Part shown: positions 1 through 9,567 of the stretch, piece by piece
Layout of the letters: each line of letters begins with the position of its first letter
Position numbering within the stretch: the stretch's first letter is position 1
Source of the DNA: Cellulomonas terrae
Lineage (GTDB): Bacteria > Actinomycetota > Actinomycetes > Actinomycetales > Cellulomonadaceae
Direction of reading: 5' to 3'
DNA: 64,000 nt
Assembly (NCBI RefSeq): GCF_007990265.1
Contig: NZ_BJWH01000003.1
Span: 281,072-345,071 of the forward strand
Made by a program: the position numbers and the translations under genes
Notes under the pieces: model-generated
Databases searched by the model: none
Told to the model about the DNA's origin: nothing
The model's input: only the letters and a program-made list of their open reading frames with translations

Positions 1-3000
1 GGGGCAGGTGTCGAGGTGGCAGACGCGCATCATCACGCAGCCGGACACGACGAGCGGCGCGGTCGCGAAACCGAACTCCTCGGCGCCCAGCAGCGCGCCG
101 ATGACCACGTCGCGCCCCGTCTTGAGCTGGCCGTCGACCTGGACGACCACGCGGTCGCGCAGGTTGTTCAGGACCAGGGTCTGCTGCGTCTCCGCGAGGC
201 CGATCTCCCACGGCGTGCCCGCGTGCTTGAGCGACGTCAGCGGGCTCGCACCGGTGCCGCCGTCGTGACCCGAGATGAGCACGACGTCCGAGTGCGCCTT
301 CGCGACACCCGCCGCGATGGTCCCGACGCCGAACTCGCTGACGAGCTTGGTGTGGATCCGCGCACGGGGGTTCGCGTTCTTGGCGTCGTGGATCAGCTGC
401 GCCAGGTCCTCGATCGAGTAGATGTCGTGGTGCGGCGGCGGCGAGATGAGCCCGACGCCGGGCGTGGAGTGCCGGGTCCGCCCGATCCACGGGTACACCT
501 TGTTGCCGGGCAGCTGACCGCCCTCGCCGGGCTTGGCGCCCTGGGCGAGCTTGATCTGGATGTCGTCGGCGTTCGTGAGGTACTCGCTGGTGACACCGAA
601 CCGGCCCGACGCGATCTGCTTGATCGCCGAGCGGCGCACCGGGTCGTGCAGGCGCTCCGGGTCCTCGCCGCCCTCACCGGTGTTCGACTTGCCGCCGATG
701 CTGTTCATCGCGATCGCGAGCGTCTCGTGCGCCTCGATCGAGATCGAGCCGTAGGACATGGCGCCGGTGTTGAACCGCTTGACGATCTCGCTCACCGGCT
801 CGACCTCGTCCAGCGGGACGGGCTCGCGCTCGCCCTCCTTGAACGCCAGCAGTCCACGCAGCGTCATCAGGCGCGACGACTGCTCGTCGACCCGGTTCGT
901 GTACTGCTGGAAGACGTCGAACTGCCGCGTCCGCGTGGAGTGCTGCAGCCGGAACACCGTCTCCGGGTCGAACAGGTGGTCCTCGCCGTCCCGGCGCCAC
1001 TGGTACTCGCCGCCGACCGCGAGCCGCAGGTGCGCCTGCCGGTTGCCGCTCGCCGGGTACGCGTCCGCGTGCCGTGCGGCGACCTCGGCCGCGATGACGT
1101 CGAGGCCGATGCCACCCAGGCGGCTCGTGGTGCCCGTGAAGTACTTGTCGACCAGCGGCTGCGAGAGCCCGATGGCCTCGAACACCTGCGCACCGCGGTA
1201 CGACGCGATCGTGGAGATGCCCATCTTCGACATGACCTTGAGCACGCCCTTTCCGAGCGCCTTGATCAGGTTGGCGACCGCCTTCTCGGGGCCGACGCCG
1301 GTGAGGTAGCCGGACCGGGCGAGGTCCTCGACCGTCTCCATCGCGAGGTACGGGTTGACCGCCGCCGCGCCGTAGCCGATCAGCAGCGCGACGTGGTGCA
1401 CCTCGCGCACGTCACCGGCCTCGACGACCAGCGAGATCTGCGTGCGCGTGTGCCGACGCAGCGTGTGGTGGTGCACCGCGCTGAGCAGCAGCAGCGACGG
1501 GATCGGCGCGAGGTCGGCGTCCGAGTGCCGGTCCGACAGGACCAGGAAGCTGACCCCGTCGGCCACGGCCGCGTCGACCTCGGCAAAGATCTCCTCGAGA
1601 CGCGCCTCGAGCGCCTCTCCCCCGCCGCTGACCTTGTAGAGCCCGCGGATGATCGTCGACCGGTACCCGAGCGACGGCTCCTTGGCGACGTGCACGATCT
1701 TCGCGAGCTGGTCGTTGTCGATCACCGGGAACGGCAGGATCAGCTTGCGCGCGTGACCGGGGCCGTCCTCCAGCAGGTTCGGCTCCGGTCCGATGGCGCC
1801 GCCGATCGCGGTCACCAACTCCTCGCGGATGGCGTCCAGCGGCGGGTTGGTCACCTGCGCGAACATCTGCGTGAAGTAGTCGAAGAGCATCCGCGGGCGC
1901 GTCGACAGCACCGCGACCGGGGTGTCCGAGCCCATCGCACCCAGCGGCTCCGCGCCCGCGGCGGCCATGGGGCTGAGCAGGATCTTCAGCTCTTCCTCGG
2001 TGTACCCGAAGGCGCGCTGCCGACGACGCACCGAGGCGGCCGAGTGCGCGACGTGCTCACGCTCGGGCAGCTGCTGCAGGTAGACGGAGTTGTCGCGCAC
2101 CCAGTCCGCGTAGGGACGCTGGGCGGCCAGGGAGGACTTGATCTCCTGGTCGTCGATGATCCGGCCCTTGCCGGTGTCCACCAGGAACATGCGACCGGGC
2201 TCGAGCCGGCCCTTCGCGACGATCGTCGCGGGGTCGATGTCCAGGACGCCCGCCTCGGACGCGCACACGACGAGCCCGTCCTCGGTCACCCAGTACCGGC
2301 CGGGGCGCAGGCCGTTGCGGTCCTGCACCGACCCGATCAGGGTGCCGTCGGTGAACGTGATCGCCGCCGGCCCGTCCCAGGGCTCCATGAGCGTCGAGTG
2401 GTACTCGTAGAACGCGCGGCGCGACGCATCCATCTGGGCGTGGTTCTCCCACGCCTCCGGGATCATCATCATGACCGCGTGCGGCAGGGTCCGCCCCGAC
2501 AGGTGCAGCAGCTCGAGCACCTCGTCGAAGCTGCCGGAGTCCGAGCCGCCCGGCGTACAGACCGGCAGCAGCGGCGTCAGGTCGCCCAGCTCGTCGCTGG
2601 CCAGCGTGCCCTCGCGGGCGGCCATCCAGTTGCGGTTGCCCCGGACGGTGTTGATCTCGCCGTTGTGCGCGATCATCCGGAACGGCTGCGCGAGCGGCCA
2701 GGAGGGGAACGTGTTCGTCGAGAAGCGCGAGTGCACGAGTGCGATCTCGGAGGCGTACCGCGGGTCGGACAGGTCGGCGAAGAACGGCTCGAGCTGCCCG
2801 GTGGTGAGCATGCCCTTGTAGGCGATCGTGCGGGCCGAGAGCGACGCGAAGTACAGCCCGTGCTCCCGCTCGGCGCGCTTGCGCAGCCGGTACGCCCGGC
2901 GGTCCAGGTCGATCCCCGACAGCTCGCGCGACGGGTCCGCGACCACCAGCTGGCGGAAGACGGGCATCGACGCGCGCGCGGTCGGTCCGACGAGGTCCGC

Positions 3001-3414
3001 CGTCACCACGACCTCGCGCCACGCGAGGACGTCGAGCTTCTCCTCGGCGGCGATCGACTCCAGCGCGGCCACGGCGAGGCGCTGCTCCGTCTCGTCGACG
3101 GGCAGGAACGCCATGCCGATCGCGTAGAACCCGGCGGGCGGGAGCTCGGCGTCCACCACGTCCCGCAGGAACGCGTCGGGGATCTGCGTGAGGATGCCGG
3201 CGCCGTCGCCGCTGTCCTCCTCGGCGCCCACGGCGCCACGGTGGTCGAGGTTGAGCAGCGCGGTCAGACCCGCGTCGACGATGTCCCGACCGGGCGTGCC
3301 GCGCAGCGTGGCGACGAAGGCGAAACCGCACGCGTCGTGCTCGGCAGCGGGGTCGTAGAGACCCTGCGGCAGCGGCGCGCGTACTGCGCCAAGGCTCGCG
3401 GGCGACGTCGACAT
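1..3414 (-). CDS. gltB: Glutamate synthase large subunit (partial, 3' end outside window)
   Basis: The large subunit of NADPH-glutamate synthase moves the glutamine amide nitrogen to 2-oxoglutarate and works with GltD. The ATG at 3414 begins a short propeptide followed by Cys29 in the context HDACGF, the expected N-terminal nucleophile of the class II amidotransferase domain after cleavage. The first 1138 residues are present, covering the amidotransferase, central and FMN-binding domains. The window cuts the gene at its 3Fe-4S motif: Cys1126, Cys1132 and Cys1137 follow C-x5-C-x4-C in the context RVCHLDTCP. The GXGXG beta-helix domain, roughly 370 residues, should lie beyond the edge, and gltD may follow. 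An 8-bp inverted repeat lies in the leader. The reading frame is open on the minus strand to the window end. Confidence 0.97.
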   Translation of the reverse strand, partial: MSTSPASLGAVRAPLPQGLYDPAAEHDACGFAFVATLRGTPGRDIVDAGLTALLNLDHRGAVGAEEDSGDGAGILTQIPDAFLRDVVDAELPPAGFYAIGMAFLPVDETEQRLAVAALESIAAEEKLDVLAWREVVVTADLVGPTARASMPVFRQLVVADPSRELSGIDLDRRAYRLRKRAEREHGLYFASLSARTIAYKGMLTTGQLEPFFADLSDPRYASEIALVHSRFSTNTFPSWPLAQPFRMIAHNGEINTVRGNRNWMAAREGTLASDELGDLTPLLPVCTPGGSDSGSFDEVLELLHLSGRTLPHAVMMMIPEAWENHAQMDASRRAFYEYHSTLMEPWDGPAAITFTDGTLIGSVQDRNGLRPGRYWVTEDGLVVCASEAGVLDIDPATIVAKGRLEPGRMFLVDTGKGRIIDDQEIKSSLAAQRPYADWVRDNSVYLQQLPEREHVAHSAASVRRRQRAFGYTEEELKILLSPMAAAGAEPLGAMGSDTPVAVLSTRPRMLFDYFTQMFAQVTNPPLDAIREELVTAIGGAIGPEPNLLEDGPGHARKLILPFPVIDNDQLAKIVHVAKEPSLGYRSTIIRGLYKVSGGGEALEARLEEIFAEVDAAVADGVSFLVLSDRHSDADLAPIPSLLLLSAVHHHTLRRHTRTQISLVVEAGDVREVHHVALLIGYGAAAVNPYLAMETVEDLARSGYLTGVGPEKAVANLIKALGKGVLKVMSKMGISTIASYRGAQVFEAIGLSQPLVDKYFTGTTSRLGGIGLDVIAAEVAARHADAYPASGNRQAHLRLAVGGEYQWRRDGEDHLFDPETVFRLQHSTRTRQFDVFQQYTNRVDEQSSRLMTLRGLLAFKEGEREPVPLDEVEPVSEIVKRFNTGAMSYGSISIEAHETLAIAMNSIGGKSNTGEGGEDPERLHDPVRRSAIKQIASGRFGVTSEYLTNADDIQIKLAQGAKPGEGGQLPGNKVYPWIGRTRHSTPGVGLISPPPHHDIYSIEDLAQLIHDAKNANPRARIHTKLVSEFGVGTIAAGVAKAHSDVVLISGHDGGTGASPLTSLKHAGTPWEIGLAETQQTLVLNNLRDRVVVQVDGQLKTGRDVVIGALLGAEEFGFATAPLVVSGCVMMRVCHLDTCP

Positions 3415-3431
3415 CTGCACCGTCCTCACGG

Positions 3432-3450
3432 TCCCCGACAGGGTCGGGGA
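3432..3450 (-). promoter_or_regulatory. Perfect hairpin in the gltB 5' leader
   Basis: TCCCCGAC and GTCGGGGA (3432-3439 and 3443-3450) form an 8-bp perfect inverted repeat with a 3-base loop, ending 18 bases before the gltB ATG. It could be an mRNA hairpin or a protein-binding site. It has no T-run and does not match the GlnR or AmtR boxes I know. The function is unassigned. Confidence 0.35.
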
Positions 3451-3565
3451 ATTGCACGAACAAGGGGGGAACGGGGACGTCGTCGGCCCAGTCATGGTGA
3501 CGATACAGCGCGGTGGATGGACCGCCCGCATCGTGTGCGGAGCAGGGTGACCGCTCGCCCGCGGG

Positions 3566-4447
3566 TCAGCGGGTGGAATCGGTCGCGATCTCCTCGTCGT
3601 CCTGCACGGTGGGGGGTGCCAGCAGGAGGGTCGTGTCACGTCCTGGGTGCCGGCGCCCGACCACCACGAACGCTACCAGCGCTCCGAGGCCGACGATGAT
3701 CGACGTCCAGACGTTGACCCGCAGGCCCAGGATCTCGTGCGCCGGGTCGATCCGGAGCATCTCGATCCAGAGCCGCCCGCTGGTGTAGATGACGACGTAG
3801 AGCCAGAACACGCGCCCGTAGCCGAGCTGGAGCTTGCGGTCCAACCAGATCAGCAGCGCCGCTCCGGCGAGGTTCCAGACCATCTCGTAGAGGAACGTCG
3901 GGTGGTAGAGCGTGCCCGCGGGGTCGCCGACCGGCATGAAGGCGGGGTCGATCCGCAGCCCCCAGGGCAGGGTCGTCGGGCTGCCGAACAGCTCCTGGTT
4001 GAACCAGTTGCCCAGCCGGCCGAGCGCCTGGGCGACGAGCAGACCGGGCGCCAGGGCGTCCGCCCACGGGGCGAGCCGTACCCCCTGACGGCGGCAGCCG
4101 ATCCACGCACCGACGGCGCCGAACGCCACCGCGCCCCAGATCCCGAGGCCCCCCTCCCAGATGTACAGGGCCCGGATGGGCTCGCCACCGACGCCGAAGT
4201 ACGCGTCGGGCGAGGTGATCACGTGGTAGATCCGCCCGCCGACGATGCCGAACGGCACCGCCCAGAACGCGATCTCGAGGGTCGTGTCCGCCTCGCCGCC
4301 GCGCTCGACCCACCGGCGCCGTGTCATCCAGAGCGCAGCGACGATGCCGAGCAGGATCGCGAACGCGTAGGCGCGCAGCGGGAAGGGACCGAGGTGCCAG
4401 ACGCCGGTCGACGGGCTCGGGATCGCGAGCGGCACCAGCGCGCTCAT
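3566..4447 (-). CDS. lgt: Prolipoprotein diacylglyceryl transferase
   Basis: Lgt is a membrane enzyme that moves diacylglycerol from phosphatidylglycerol to the lipobox cysteine of prolipoproteins, the first step of lipoprotein maturation. The 293-residue protein has about seven hydrophobic segments and the family signatures GGRIYHV (residues 70-76) and [15 protein letters not shown] (141-155), which contain conserved catalytic or binding residues. The ATG at 4447 overlaps the trpA stop by four bases, so it should be translated with the trp genes. The trpA-lgt adjacency is a known actinobacterial arrangement. One likely substrate is the FKBP lipoprotein at 16012-16896. The C-terminal tail after the last membrane segment is acidic and probably cytoplasmic. 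Confidence 0.96.
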   Translation of the reverse strand: MSALVPLAIPSPSTGVWHLGPFPLRAYAFAILLGIVAALWMTRRRWVERGGEADTTLEIAFWAVPFGIVGGRIYHVITSPDAYFGVGGEPIRALYIWEGGLGIWGAVAFGAVGAWIGCRRQGVRLAPWADALAPGLLVAQALGRLGNWFNQELFGSPTTLPWGLRIDPAFMPVGDPAGTLYHPTFLYEMVWNLAGAALLIWLDRKLQLGYGRVFWLYVVIYTSGRLWIEMLRIDPAHEILGLRVNVWTSIIVGLGALVAFVVVGRRHPGRDTTLLLAPPTVQDDEEIATDSTR

Positions 4448-5265
4448 CGGTCGCTCCTCGTCGCGGAGCGCACACCCTCGGCGAGGTCGGCGGTCACGCG
4501 GGCCAGCGCGGCGCGTCCGGCGGCGTCGTCGTCCGCGTCCAGCAGGGCACGAACCAGGGCGGATCCGACGATGACCCCGTCGGCGTACCCGGCGATGTCG
4601 GCAGCCTGCTCGCGCCGGGACACGCCCAGCCCGACGCACACGCGCTGCGCGCCGGCCGCCCGGGTCGCCGCGACGAGCTCGGCGGCCTTCGCGCCGACGG
4701 TCGCGCGCTCCCCCGTCACGCCCATCGTCGAGGCCGCGTAGACGAACCCGCGCGAGGCGGCTGCCGTCGAGGCGAGGCGCTCCGGCGTCGAGCTCGGTGC
4801 GACGAGGAACACCCGGTCCAGACCGTGCCGGTCCGAGGCGGCGATCCAGTCGGCCGCCTCGTCGGGGATGAGGTCCGGGGTGATCAGCCCGGCGCCGCCC
4901 GCCGCGGCGAGGTCCCGCGCGAACGCGTCGACGCCGTAGCGCAGCACCAGGTTCCAGTAGGTCATGACCAGCACCGGAGCGCCGCGGCCGGACACCTGCT
5001 CGACGGCGCGGATCGTGTCCCCCACCCGCGTCCCAGCGGCGAGCGCGGCGTCGACCGCCCGCTGGATGGTGGGACCGTCCATCACGGGGTCGCTGTACGG
5101 GACGCCCAGCTCGACGACGTCGGCACCGGCGTCGATCATCGTGCGGACGGCTTCCACCGACCCGGCGACCGACGGGTAGCCGACAGGCAGGTAGCCGACG
5201 AGCGCCGAGCGCCCGAGGGCGTCGAGGTGCTCCGCCACCTGGGACCGCACCGCGACCGTGCTCAC
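4444..5265 (-). CDS. trpA: Tryptophan synthase alpha subunit
   Basis: TrpA cleaves indole-3-glycerol phosphate to indole and glyceraldehyde-3-phosphate and channels indole to TrpB. The 273-residue TIM barrel has the catalytic pair Glu52 (in [10 protein letters not shown]) and Asp63 (in VMDGP), matching E. coli Glu49 and Asp60. A C-terminal phosphate-binding segment ([13 protein letters not shown]) is present. The GTG start at 5265 overlaps the trpB stop in a GTGA junction, and the gene ends in an ATGA overlap with lgt. Tight coupling to trpB suits the fixed subunit ratio of the complex. Confidence 0.97.
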   Translation of the reverse strand: MSTVAVRSQVAEHLDALGRSALVGYLPVGYPSVAGSVEAVRTMIDAGADVVELGVPYSDPVMDGPTIQRAVDAALAAGTRVGDTIRAVEQVSGRGAPVLVMTYWNLVLRYGVDAFARDLAAAGGAGLITPDLIPDEAADWIAASDRHGLDRVFLVAPSSTPERLASTAAASRGFVYAASTMGVTGERATVGAKAAELVAATRAAGAQRVCVGLGVSRREQAADIAGYADGVIVGSALVRALLDADDDAAGRAALARVTADLAEGVRSATRSDR

Positions 5266-6578
5266 AGCTGCTCTCCTTGGTCGGCCAGCACGACGGGCTC
5301 GTCCTCGATGAGGTCGAACCACGCCGCGGCGGTGGCCACGTCCTTGTCCCCACGTCCCGACAGGTTGACCAGCAGCACCGGCTCGTGGCCGTCGTCGCCG
5401 GTCCAGCCCGACAGCTCGCTGCCCAGCTGGATCGCGCCCGCCAGGGCGTGCGCGGACTCGATGGCCGGGATGATCCCCTCGGTCCGGCACAGGAGGCGGA
5501 ACGCCTCCATCGCCTCGGCGTCCGTCACCGGCCAGTAGTCCGCGCGGCCGATGTCGTGCAGCCACGCGTGCTCCGGACCGACGCTCGGATAGTCCAGACC
5601 GGCGGAGACCGAGTGGCTGGGCAGCGTCTGCCCGTCGTCGTCCTGCAGCAGGTACGACTTCGCGCCGTGCAGCACGCCGGGCTCGCCGCCCGAGAACCGC
5701 GCGGCGTGCCGGCCCGAGGAGATCCCCGCGCCGCCCGCCTCGAAGCCGAAGAGCCGGACGCCCGGGTCGTCGAGGAACGCGTTGAAGATGCCCATCGCGT
5801 TGGACCCGCCGCCCACGCACGCGGCGACCGCGTCGGGCAGGCGGCCGATCTCCTCGAGGAGCTGGGCCTTGGCCTCCTCGCCGATGATCTTGTGGAAGTC
5901 GCGCACCATCTCGGGGAACGGGTGCGGTCCCGTGACCGTGCCGAGCAGGTAGTGCGTCGTCTCGACGTTGGCCACCCAGTCGCGCAGCGCCTCGTTGATC
6001 GCGTCCTTGAGCGTCCGGGTCCCGATCGTCACGGGGATCACCTCGGCGCCCAGCAGCTTCATCCGGGCGACGTTGAGCGCCTGCCGCTGCGTGTCCTCCT
6101 CGCCCATGTACACGACGCACTCGAGGTCGAGCAGCGCGGCCGCGGTCGCGGTCGCCACGCCGTGCTGGCCGGCGCCCGTCTCCGCGATCACGCGCGTCTT
6201 GCCCATGCGCTTGACCAGCAGGGCCTGTCCCAGCACGTTGTTGATCTTGTGCGAGCCGGTGTGGTTGAGGTCCTCACGCTTGAGGAAGACCCGCACGCCC
6301 GGCGCGACGTGCTGCGCGAACCGCGGCACCTCCGTCAGCGGGCTGGGCCGGCCGGTGTAGGTGCGGTGCAGCCGTGCCAGCTCGCGCCCGAACGCGGGGT
6401 CCGTCAGCGCCTTGTGGTACGCCGTGTCCAGCTCGTCGAGGGCCGCGATCAGCGCCTCCGGCACGAACCGGCCGCCGAACTCGCCGAAGTACGGCCCGGC
6501 GTGGGTGGACAGGGGGCCGCTCGCCGTGGCCTCGAGAAGCTTGTCCGACAGGGCCTCGACGGTCGGCCGACCGGTCAC
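5262..6578 (-). CDS. trpB: Tryptophan synthase beta subunit
   Basis: TrpB condenses indole with L-serine to give tryptophan, using pyridoxal phosphate. The 438-residue protein has the PLP lysine at Lys111 in [10 protein letters not shown], the GGGSNAMG loop that holds the cofactor phosphate, and [10 protein letters not shown] around the catalytic glutamate region. The GTG start at 6578 overlaps the trpC stop by four bases and the gene overlaps trpA at its other end. The length is slightly above the usual 400 residues because of a 25-30 residue N-terminal extension common in actinobacteria. Confidence 0.98.
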   Translation of the reverse strand: MTGRPTVEALSDKLLEATASGPLSTHAGPYFGEFGGRFVPEALIAALDELDTAYHKALTDPAFGRELARLHRTYTGRPSPLTEVPRFAQHVAPGVRVFLKREDLNHTGSHKINNVLGQALLVKRMGKTRVIAETGAGQHGVATATAAALLDLECVVYMGEEDTQRQALNVARMKLLGAEVIPVTIGTRTLKDAINEALRDWVANVETTHYLLGTVTGPHPFPEMVRDFHKIIGEEAKAQLLEEIGRLPDAVAACVGGGSNAMGIFNAFLDDPGVRLFGFEAGGAGISSGRHAARFSGGEPGVLHGAKSYLLQDDDGQTLPSHSVSAGLDYPSVGPEHAWLHDIGRADYWPVTDAEAMEAFRLLCRTEGIIPAIESAHALAGAIQLGSELSGWTGDDGHEPVLLVNLSGRGDKDVATAAAWFDLIEDEPVVLADQGEQL

Positions 6579-7387
6579 TGGCGCACCGCCCGCAGGGACG
6601 GATGGGCACCCGCTGCGACGAGGTCGGCGACCGACTCGCGAGGGGCGTCGTCGGTGACCAGCGCCTCGCCGACCAGCACCGCGTCGGCACCGGCGCGCGC
6701 ATAGTCCATGACGTCGTGGGGTCCGCGGACGCCCGACTCGGCGATCTTGACGATGTGCGACGGGATGGCCGGCGCCACCCGGGCGAACGTGGTGCGGTCC
6801 ACCTCGAGCGAGCGCAGGTCGCGGGCGTTGACGCCGATCACGCGGGCACCGGCGTCGGCGGCCCGGGAGACCTCCTCGGCGTCGTGCACCTCGACGAGGG
6901 CGGTCATGCCCAGGGAGTGCACGCGCTCGACGAGGGACTCGAGCACCGTCTGCTCGAGGGCGGCGACGATGAGGAGCACGAGGTCGGCGCCGTGCGCGCG
7001 GGCCTCCCACACCTGGTAGGGCGTCACGACGAAGTCCTTGCGCAGCACCGGGATGTCCACGCGGGCGCGGACGGCGTCCAGGTCCGCCAGCGAGCCGTGG
7101 AACCGGCGCTCCTCGGTGAGCACCGAGATGACGGCGGCGCCGCCCTTCTCGTACTCGGCGGCCAGCGCCGCGGGGTCCTTGATGGTGGCGAGCGCACCCT
7201 TGCTCGGGCTCGAGCGCTTCACCTCGGCGATCACGCGGACCGCGTCCTCGGCGCGCAGCCGGCCGACGCACTCGATCGCGGACTCGCGGCGACGCGCACG
7301 TTCCTTCACCTCGGCGAGCGGGGTCGCCTGCTCGCGGACGGCAAGGTCCTGCCTGACTCCCGCGACGATGTCGTCCAGGACGGTCAT
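6575..7387 (-). CDS. trpC: Indole-3-glycerol phosphate synthase
   Basis: TrpC closes the indole ring of 1-(2-carboxyphenylamino)-1-deoxyribulose 5-phosphate. The 270-residue single-domain TIM barrel carries [12 protein letters not shown] with catalytic Lys57, the lysine in VLRKDF and the ESGV loop that binds phosphate. It is not fused to TrpF. The ATG at 7387 has a purine-rich ribosome site (GGAGAAGGTGAG) just upstream. The gene starts a tightly overlapping trpC-trpB-trpA-lgt run. About 130 bp separates it from the upstream DUF2752 gene, so an internal promoter is possible. Confidence 0.97.
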   Translation of the reverse strand: MTVLDDIVAGVRQDLAVREQATPLAEVKERARRRESAIECVGRLRAEDAVRVIAEVKRSSPSKGALATIKDPAALAAEYEKGGAAVISVLTEERRFHGSLADLDAVRARVDIPVLRKDFVVTPYQVWEARAHGADLVLLIVAALEQTVLESLVERVHSLGMTALVEVHDAEEVSRAADAGARVIGVNARDLRSLEVDRTTFARVAPAIPSHIVKIAESGVRGPHDVMDYARAGADAVLVGEALVTDDAPRESVADLVAAGAHPSLRAVRQ

Positions 7388-7464
7388 CGAGAACTCACCT
7401 TCTCCCCCGGTCGGTTCCGGACCTGCTGCTCGCCGTCGGTCGTGGCGGCGGTCCGGTGAGCCAT
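7384..7464 (-). CDS. Possible 26-codon upstream ORF coupled to trpC
   Basis: A short frame from an ATG at 7464 ends in a TGA that overlaps the trpC ATG (ATGA). The predicted peptide begins [11 protein letters not shown] and ends KVSSR. It contains no Trp codon, so it is not a classical attenuator leader peptide. A TACGAT hexamer overlaps its ATG and could instead be a promoter -10. The coupling geometry is the only reason to list it; it may be chance. Confidence 0.2.
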   Translation of the reverse strand: MAHRTAATTDGEQQVRNRPGEKVSSR

Positions 7465-7520
7465 CGTAGAACGGTCCCGGAGTGACCCCGACCACAGGTC
7501 GGTGGCTGGGACGGGCAGCG

Positions 7521-7994
7521 TCACGGGAGCATCCACGGGGCCAGCGCCGGGACGTTGCGCAGCACCCCGAAGCCGACGACCACCGCCAGCAGGACCCACG
7601 CCAGCCACGTGGGCGCCGGCCGGGCACGACGCCCCTGTGCCGCGCGGGCGACCCAGCGACCCCACAGCACGATCACCAGGGGCACGGCGAGCACCCACAG
7701 CGGGTTCATCGCCCAGGCCCCGGCCAGGTCCCCGGTCGCGAGGTCGTGCGTCGCGCGCAGGCCGCCGCAGGCCGGGCACCACAGGCCCGTCAGAGCGAAC
7801 AGCGGGCAGCCGCCGTAGCTCCCGGTGACGTGCGGGTCCCGTACCGCCAGCAGCGCCGTGGCGAGCACGACCACCCCGCCGGTCACGAGCGGGGCGGTCA
7901 ACGACGCACGACGGCCCGCTCCGTCCGGCGCGGGTGCGTCGGACGGGAGCGGGCCGGTCGGCAGGACCTGCGGACCGTCGTCGACGGTCGCCAC
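7521..7994 (-). CDS. DUF2752 membrane protein in the trp cluster
   Basis: This 157-residue protein has the DUF2752 hallmark: [23 protein letters not shown], a cysteine-rich stretch between two hydrophobic segments, then a C-terminal transmembrane helix. Its function is unknown; the CPxC-like cysteines could bind metal or be redox active. The GTG start at 7994 lies two bases past the stop of the DUF4190 gene, so the pair is probably cotranslated. The position between trpE and trpC suggests co-expression with tryptophan synthesis, although no biochemical link is known to me. Confidence 0.85.
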   Translation of the reverse strand: MATVDDGPQVLPTGPLPSDAPAPDGAGRRASLTAPLVTGGVVVLATALLAVRDPHVTGSYGGCPLFALTGLWCPACGGLRATHDLATGDLAGAWAMNPLWVLAVPLVIVLWGRWVARAAQGRRARPAPTWLAWVLLAVVVGFGVLRNVPALAPWMLP

Positions 7995-7995
7995 G

Positions 7996-8529
7996 TCAGT
8001 AGCTCGAGGTATAACCCTCGTTGAACGCGTCCCGGAAGTCGGCGTTCGAGAACAGCACGGCGAACAGGATGATGCCGAGCACCGAGAGCACGATCGCGAT
8101 CCAGCCGAGGATGATCCCCGCCGTCGCCATGCCGCCGTTGTTCGCCTCGCCGCGCGCGACCGCCTTCTTGGCGTTGTTGCCGACGATGATCGCCGGGATG
8201 CCTGTCAGGAAGCCGCACGAGAGCACGAACGACACGATGCCGAGCACGAGCGACCAGACGGCCAGGCTGTTCTTCGGGTACGCGGCGCCGTAGCCCGCTC
8301 CCGGCTGCGCGTAGCCGCCGGGTGCCGAACCGTACGGCGCAGCGGCCGGGTACTGCGGTGTGGAGCCGGGGTACTGGGGTGCGCCACCGGCGCCCGGGTA
8401 CGTCGAAGCGGCCGGCTCCTGCGGGTACGGCGGCGGCGCGGCGGGGTACTGCGGGGCCCCGCTGGGGTCCTGCGGCTGCTGCGGCTCTCCGCTCCCGTAC
8501 GGGTTCTGCGGCTCGTTGGGGGTCGACAT
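7996..8529 (-). CDS. DUF4190-type membrane protein with Pro/Gln/Tyr-rich N-terminus
   Basis: The 177-residue protein has a disordered N-terminal half (about residues 1-90) rich in P, Q, G and Y, with repeated PQYP-like steps. Two transmembrane helices follow, separated by a short loop containing GIPAIIVGNNAKKAV, as in DUF4190 proteins. The ATG at 8529 is preferred over an upstream GTG because it follows a good GGAGGA site. The function is unknown; such proteins are often called membrane-associated regulators without direct evidence. It lies in the trp gene run. Confidence 0.8.
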   Translation of the reverse strand: MSTPNEPQNPYGSGEPQQPQDPSGAPQYPAAPPPYPQEPAASTYPGAGGAPQYPGSTPQYPAAAPYGSAPGGYAQPGAGYGAAYPKNSLAVWSLVLGIVSFVLSCGFLTGIPAIIVGNNAKKAVARGEANNGGMATAGIILGWIAIVLSVLGIILFAVLFSNADFRDAFNEGYTSSY

Positions 8530-8586
8530 CGGTCCTCCTCGGTCGCGTGCGCTCACCCGGTCGGGCGGCGGTCGATCTGGTGCGGG

Positions 8587-8892
8587 TCAGTGCCCGCCGG
8601 TGCGTGCCTGGCGGGCACGCGTCTTGTCGCCGCCCTGCCCGTAGCCCGACGTCTGCAGCACCTTGCCCACCACCAGGCTGGCGACGAGCAGGCCCATGCC
8701 CACCCAGAAGAGCCACACCATGGCGAACAGCACGCCGAGACCGGCGATGGTGAACGTGATGACCACGGCGTAGGTGGTGAACCACGCCGCGAGCGTCTTG
8801 CCGTGGTTGGTCGGGGCGGCCGTCGGCGGCAGGTGCATCGCCTCGGTCCGCGTGGCGTTCTGTGCGCGGTGCGCGAGAGTGTCGTCAGCCAT
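8587..8892 (-). CDS. HGxxPAAW-family small membrane protein
   Basis: A 101-residue protein with the sequence HGKTLAAW (family motif HGxxPAAW) near residue 30, then two transmembrane helices and a basic C-terminus. The family is actinobacterial and usually encoded beside trpE/trpC, as here. Its function is unknown. The proline of the name motif is a leucine in this copy, while the flanking residues are kept. Confidence 0.85.
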   Translation of the reverse strand: MADDTLAHRAQNATRTEAMHLPPTAAPTNHGKTLAAWFTTYAVVITFTIAGLGVLFAMVWLFWVGMGLLVASLVVGKVLQTSGYGQGGDKTRARQARTGGH

Positions 8893-8970
8893 CAGTGGGT
8901 GCCCTTCGTGCTCGGTTCTGCGCTCACCCTATCCGACCCGCTCGGTGCTGCCCGGCACCTGCGTCGCACG

Positions 8971-9567
8971 TCAGGACGGGTCGTCGCCACGGCTGAGGGC
9001 ATCCCAGTCCGACCGCTCGTCGGGCTCGGCGGGCGGCTGTGCGGGGGCACCTGCAGCCGCGGGCTCGTGCCGCTGCGAGGGTCCTGACCACGCTCGCGAG
9101 GCACGCAGGAACCAGACGCCCGCGGCGACGTCGAGGATCCCCACGCCGACCGCGACCCACGGCCAGATGCTGGTCGTCACGGGTCCGGCCAGCGTGCCCA
9201 CCCCGGTCTGTGCCGCGACGACGGGCGTGACCGCGGCGACCGGGTCCGCCGTGACGGCGAGCGCCGTGGCCGCGACGAGCACGCCGCACGCCACCACCAC
9301 CGCCGCCACCACCCAGCGACCTGCCCGGCCGACCAGCCCGACGGCCGCGACGGCCGCGAGGATCGCGACCGCCGCCGCGAGGACCGCCGGGGCGGCCTGG
9401 GTGCCGGTGACCTCGACCGTGACCACACCCTGCAGCGCGGTGGTGCCCGTCGTCGTGAACCAGGTGGGCACCGCGACGACCGCGGTCAGCCCCGCCAGGA
9501 CGAGCAGCACCCCCGCCGCGCGCCCTCGGCCCCCACGGCGGCGGTCGGCCGGCTGCGTGACCGTCAC
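8971..9567 (-). CDS. Trp biosynthesis-associated membrane protein (TIGR02234 type)
   Basis: This 198-residue protein has about four transmembrane helices and a hydrophilic C-terminal tail rich in Ala, Pro and Glu. Its position directly after trpE, with a GTGA overlap at 9564-9567, and its topology match the actinobacterial family that includes M. tuberculosis Rv1610. The function is unproven; a role in tryptophan or precursor transport has been suggested only from context. The overlap implies translation coupled to trpE. Confidence 0.88.
   Translation of the reverse strand: MTVTQPADRRRGGRGRAAGVLLVLAGLTAVVAVPTWFTTTGTTALQGVVTVEVTGTQAAPAVLAAAVAILAAVAAVGLVGRAGRWVVAAVVVACGVLVAATALAVTADPVAAVTPVVAAQTGVGTLAGPVTTSIWPWVAVGVGILDVAAGVWFLRASRAWSGPSQRHEPAAAGAPAQPPAEPDERSDWDALSRGDDPS

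Noticed and set aside
16..3699. A 1227-codon open frame on the plus strand opposite gltB
   Set aside because: It is an antisense artefact of high GC codon bias; composition is Arg/Val/Asp-rich with no domain, and gltB on the minus strand has clear motifs.
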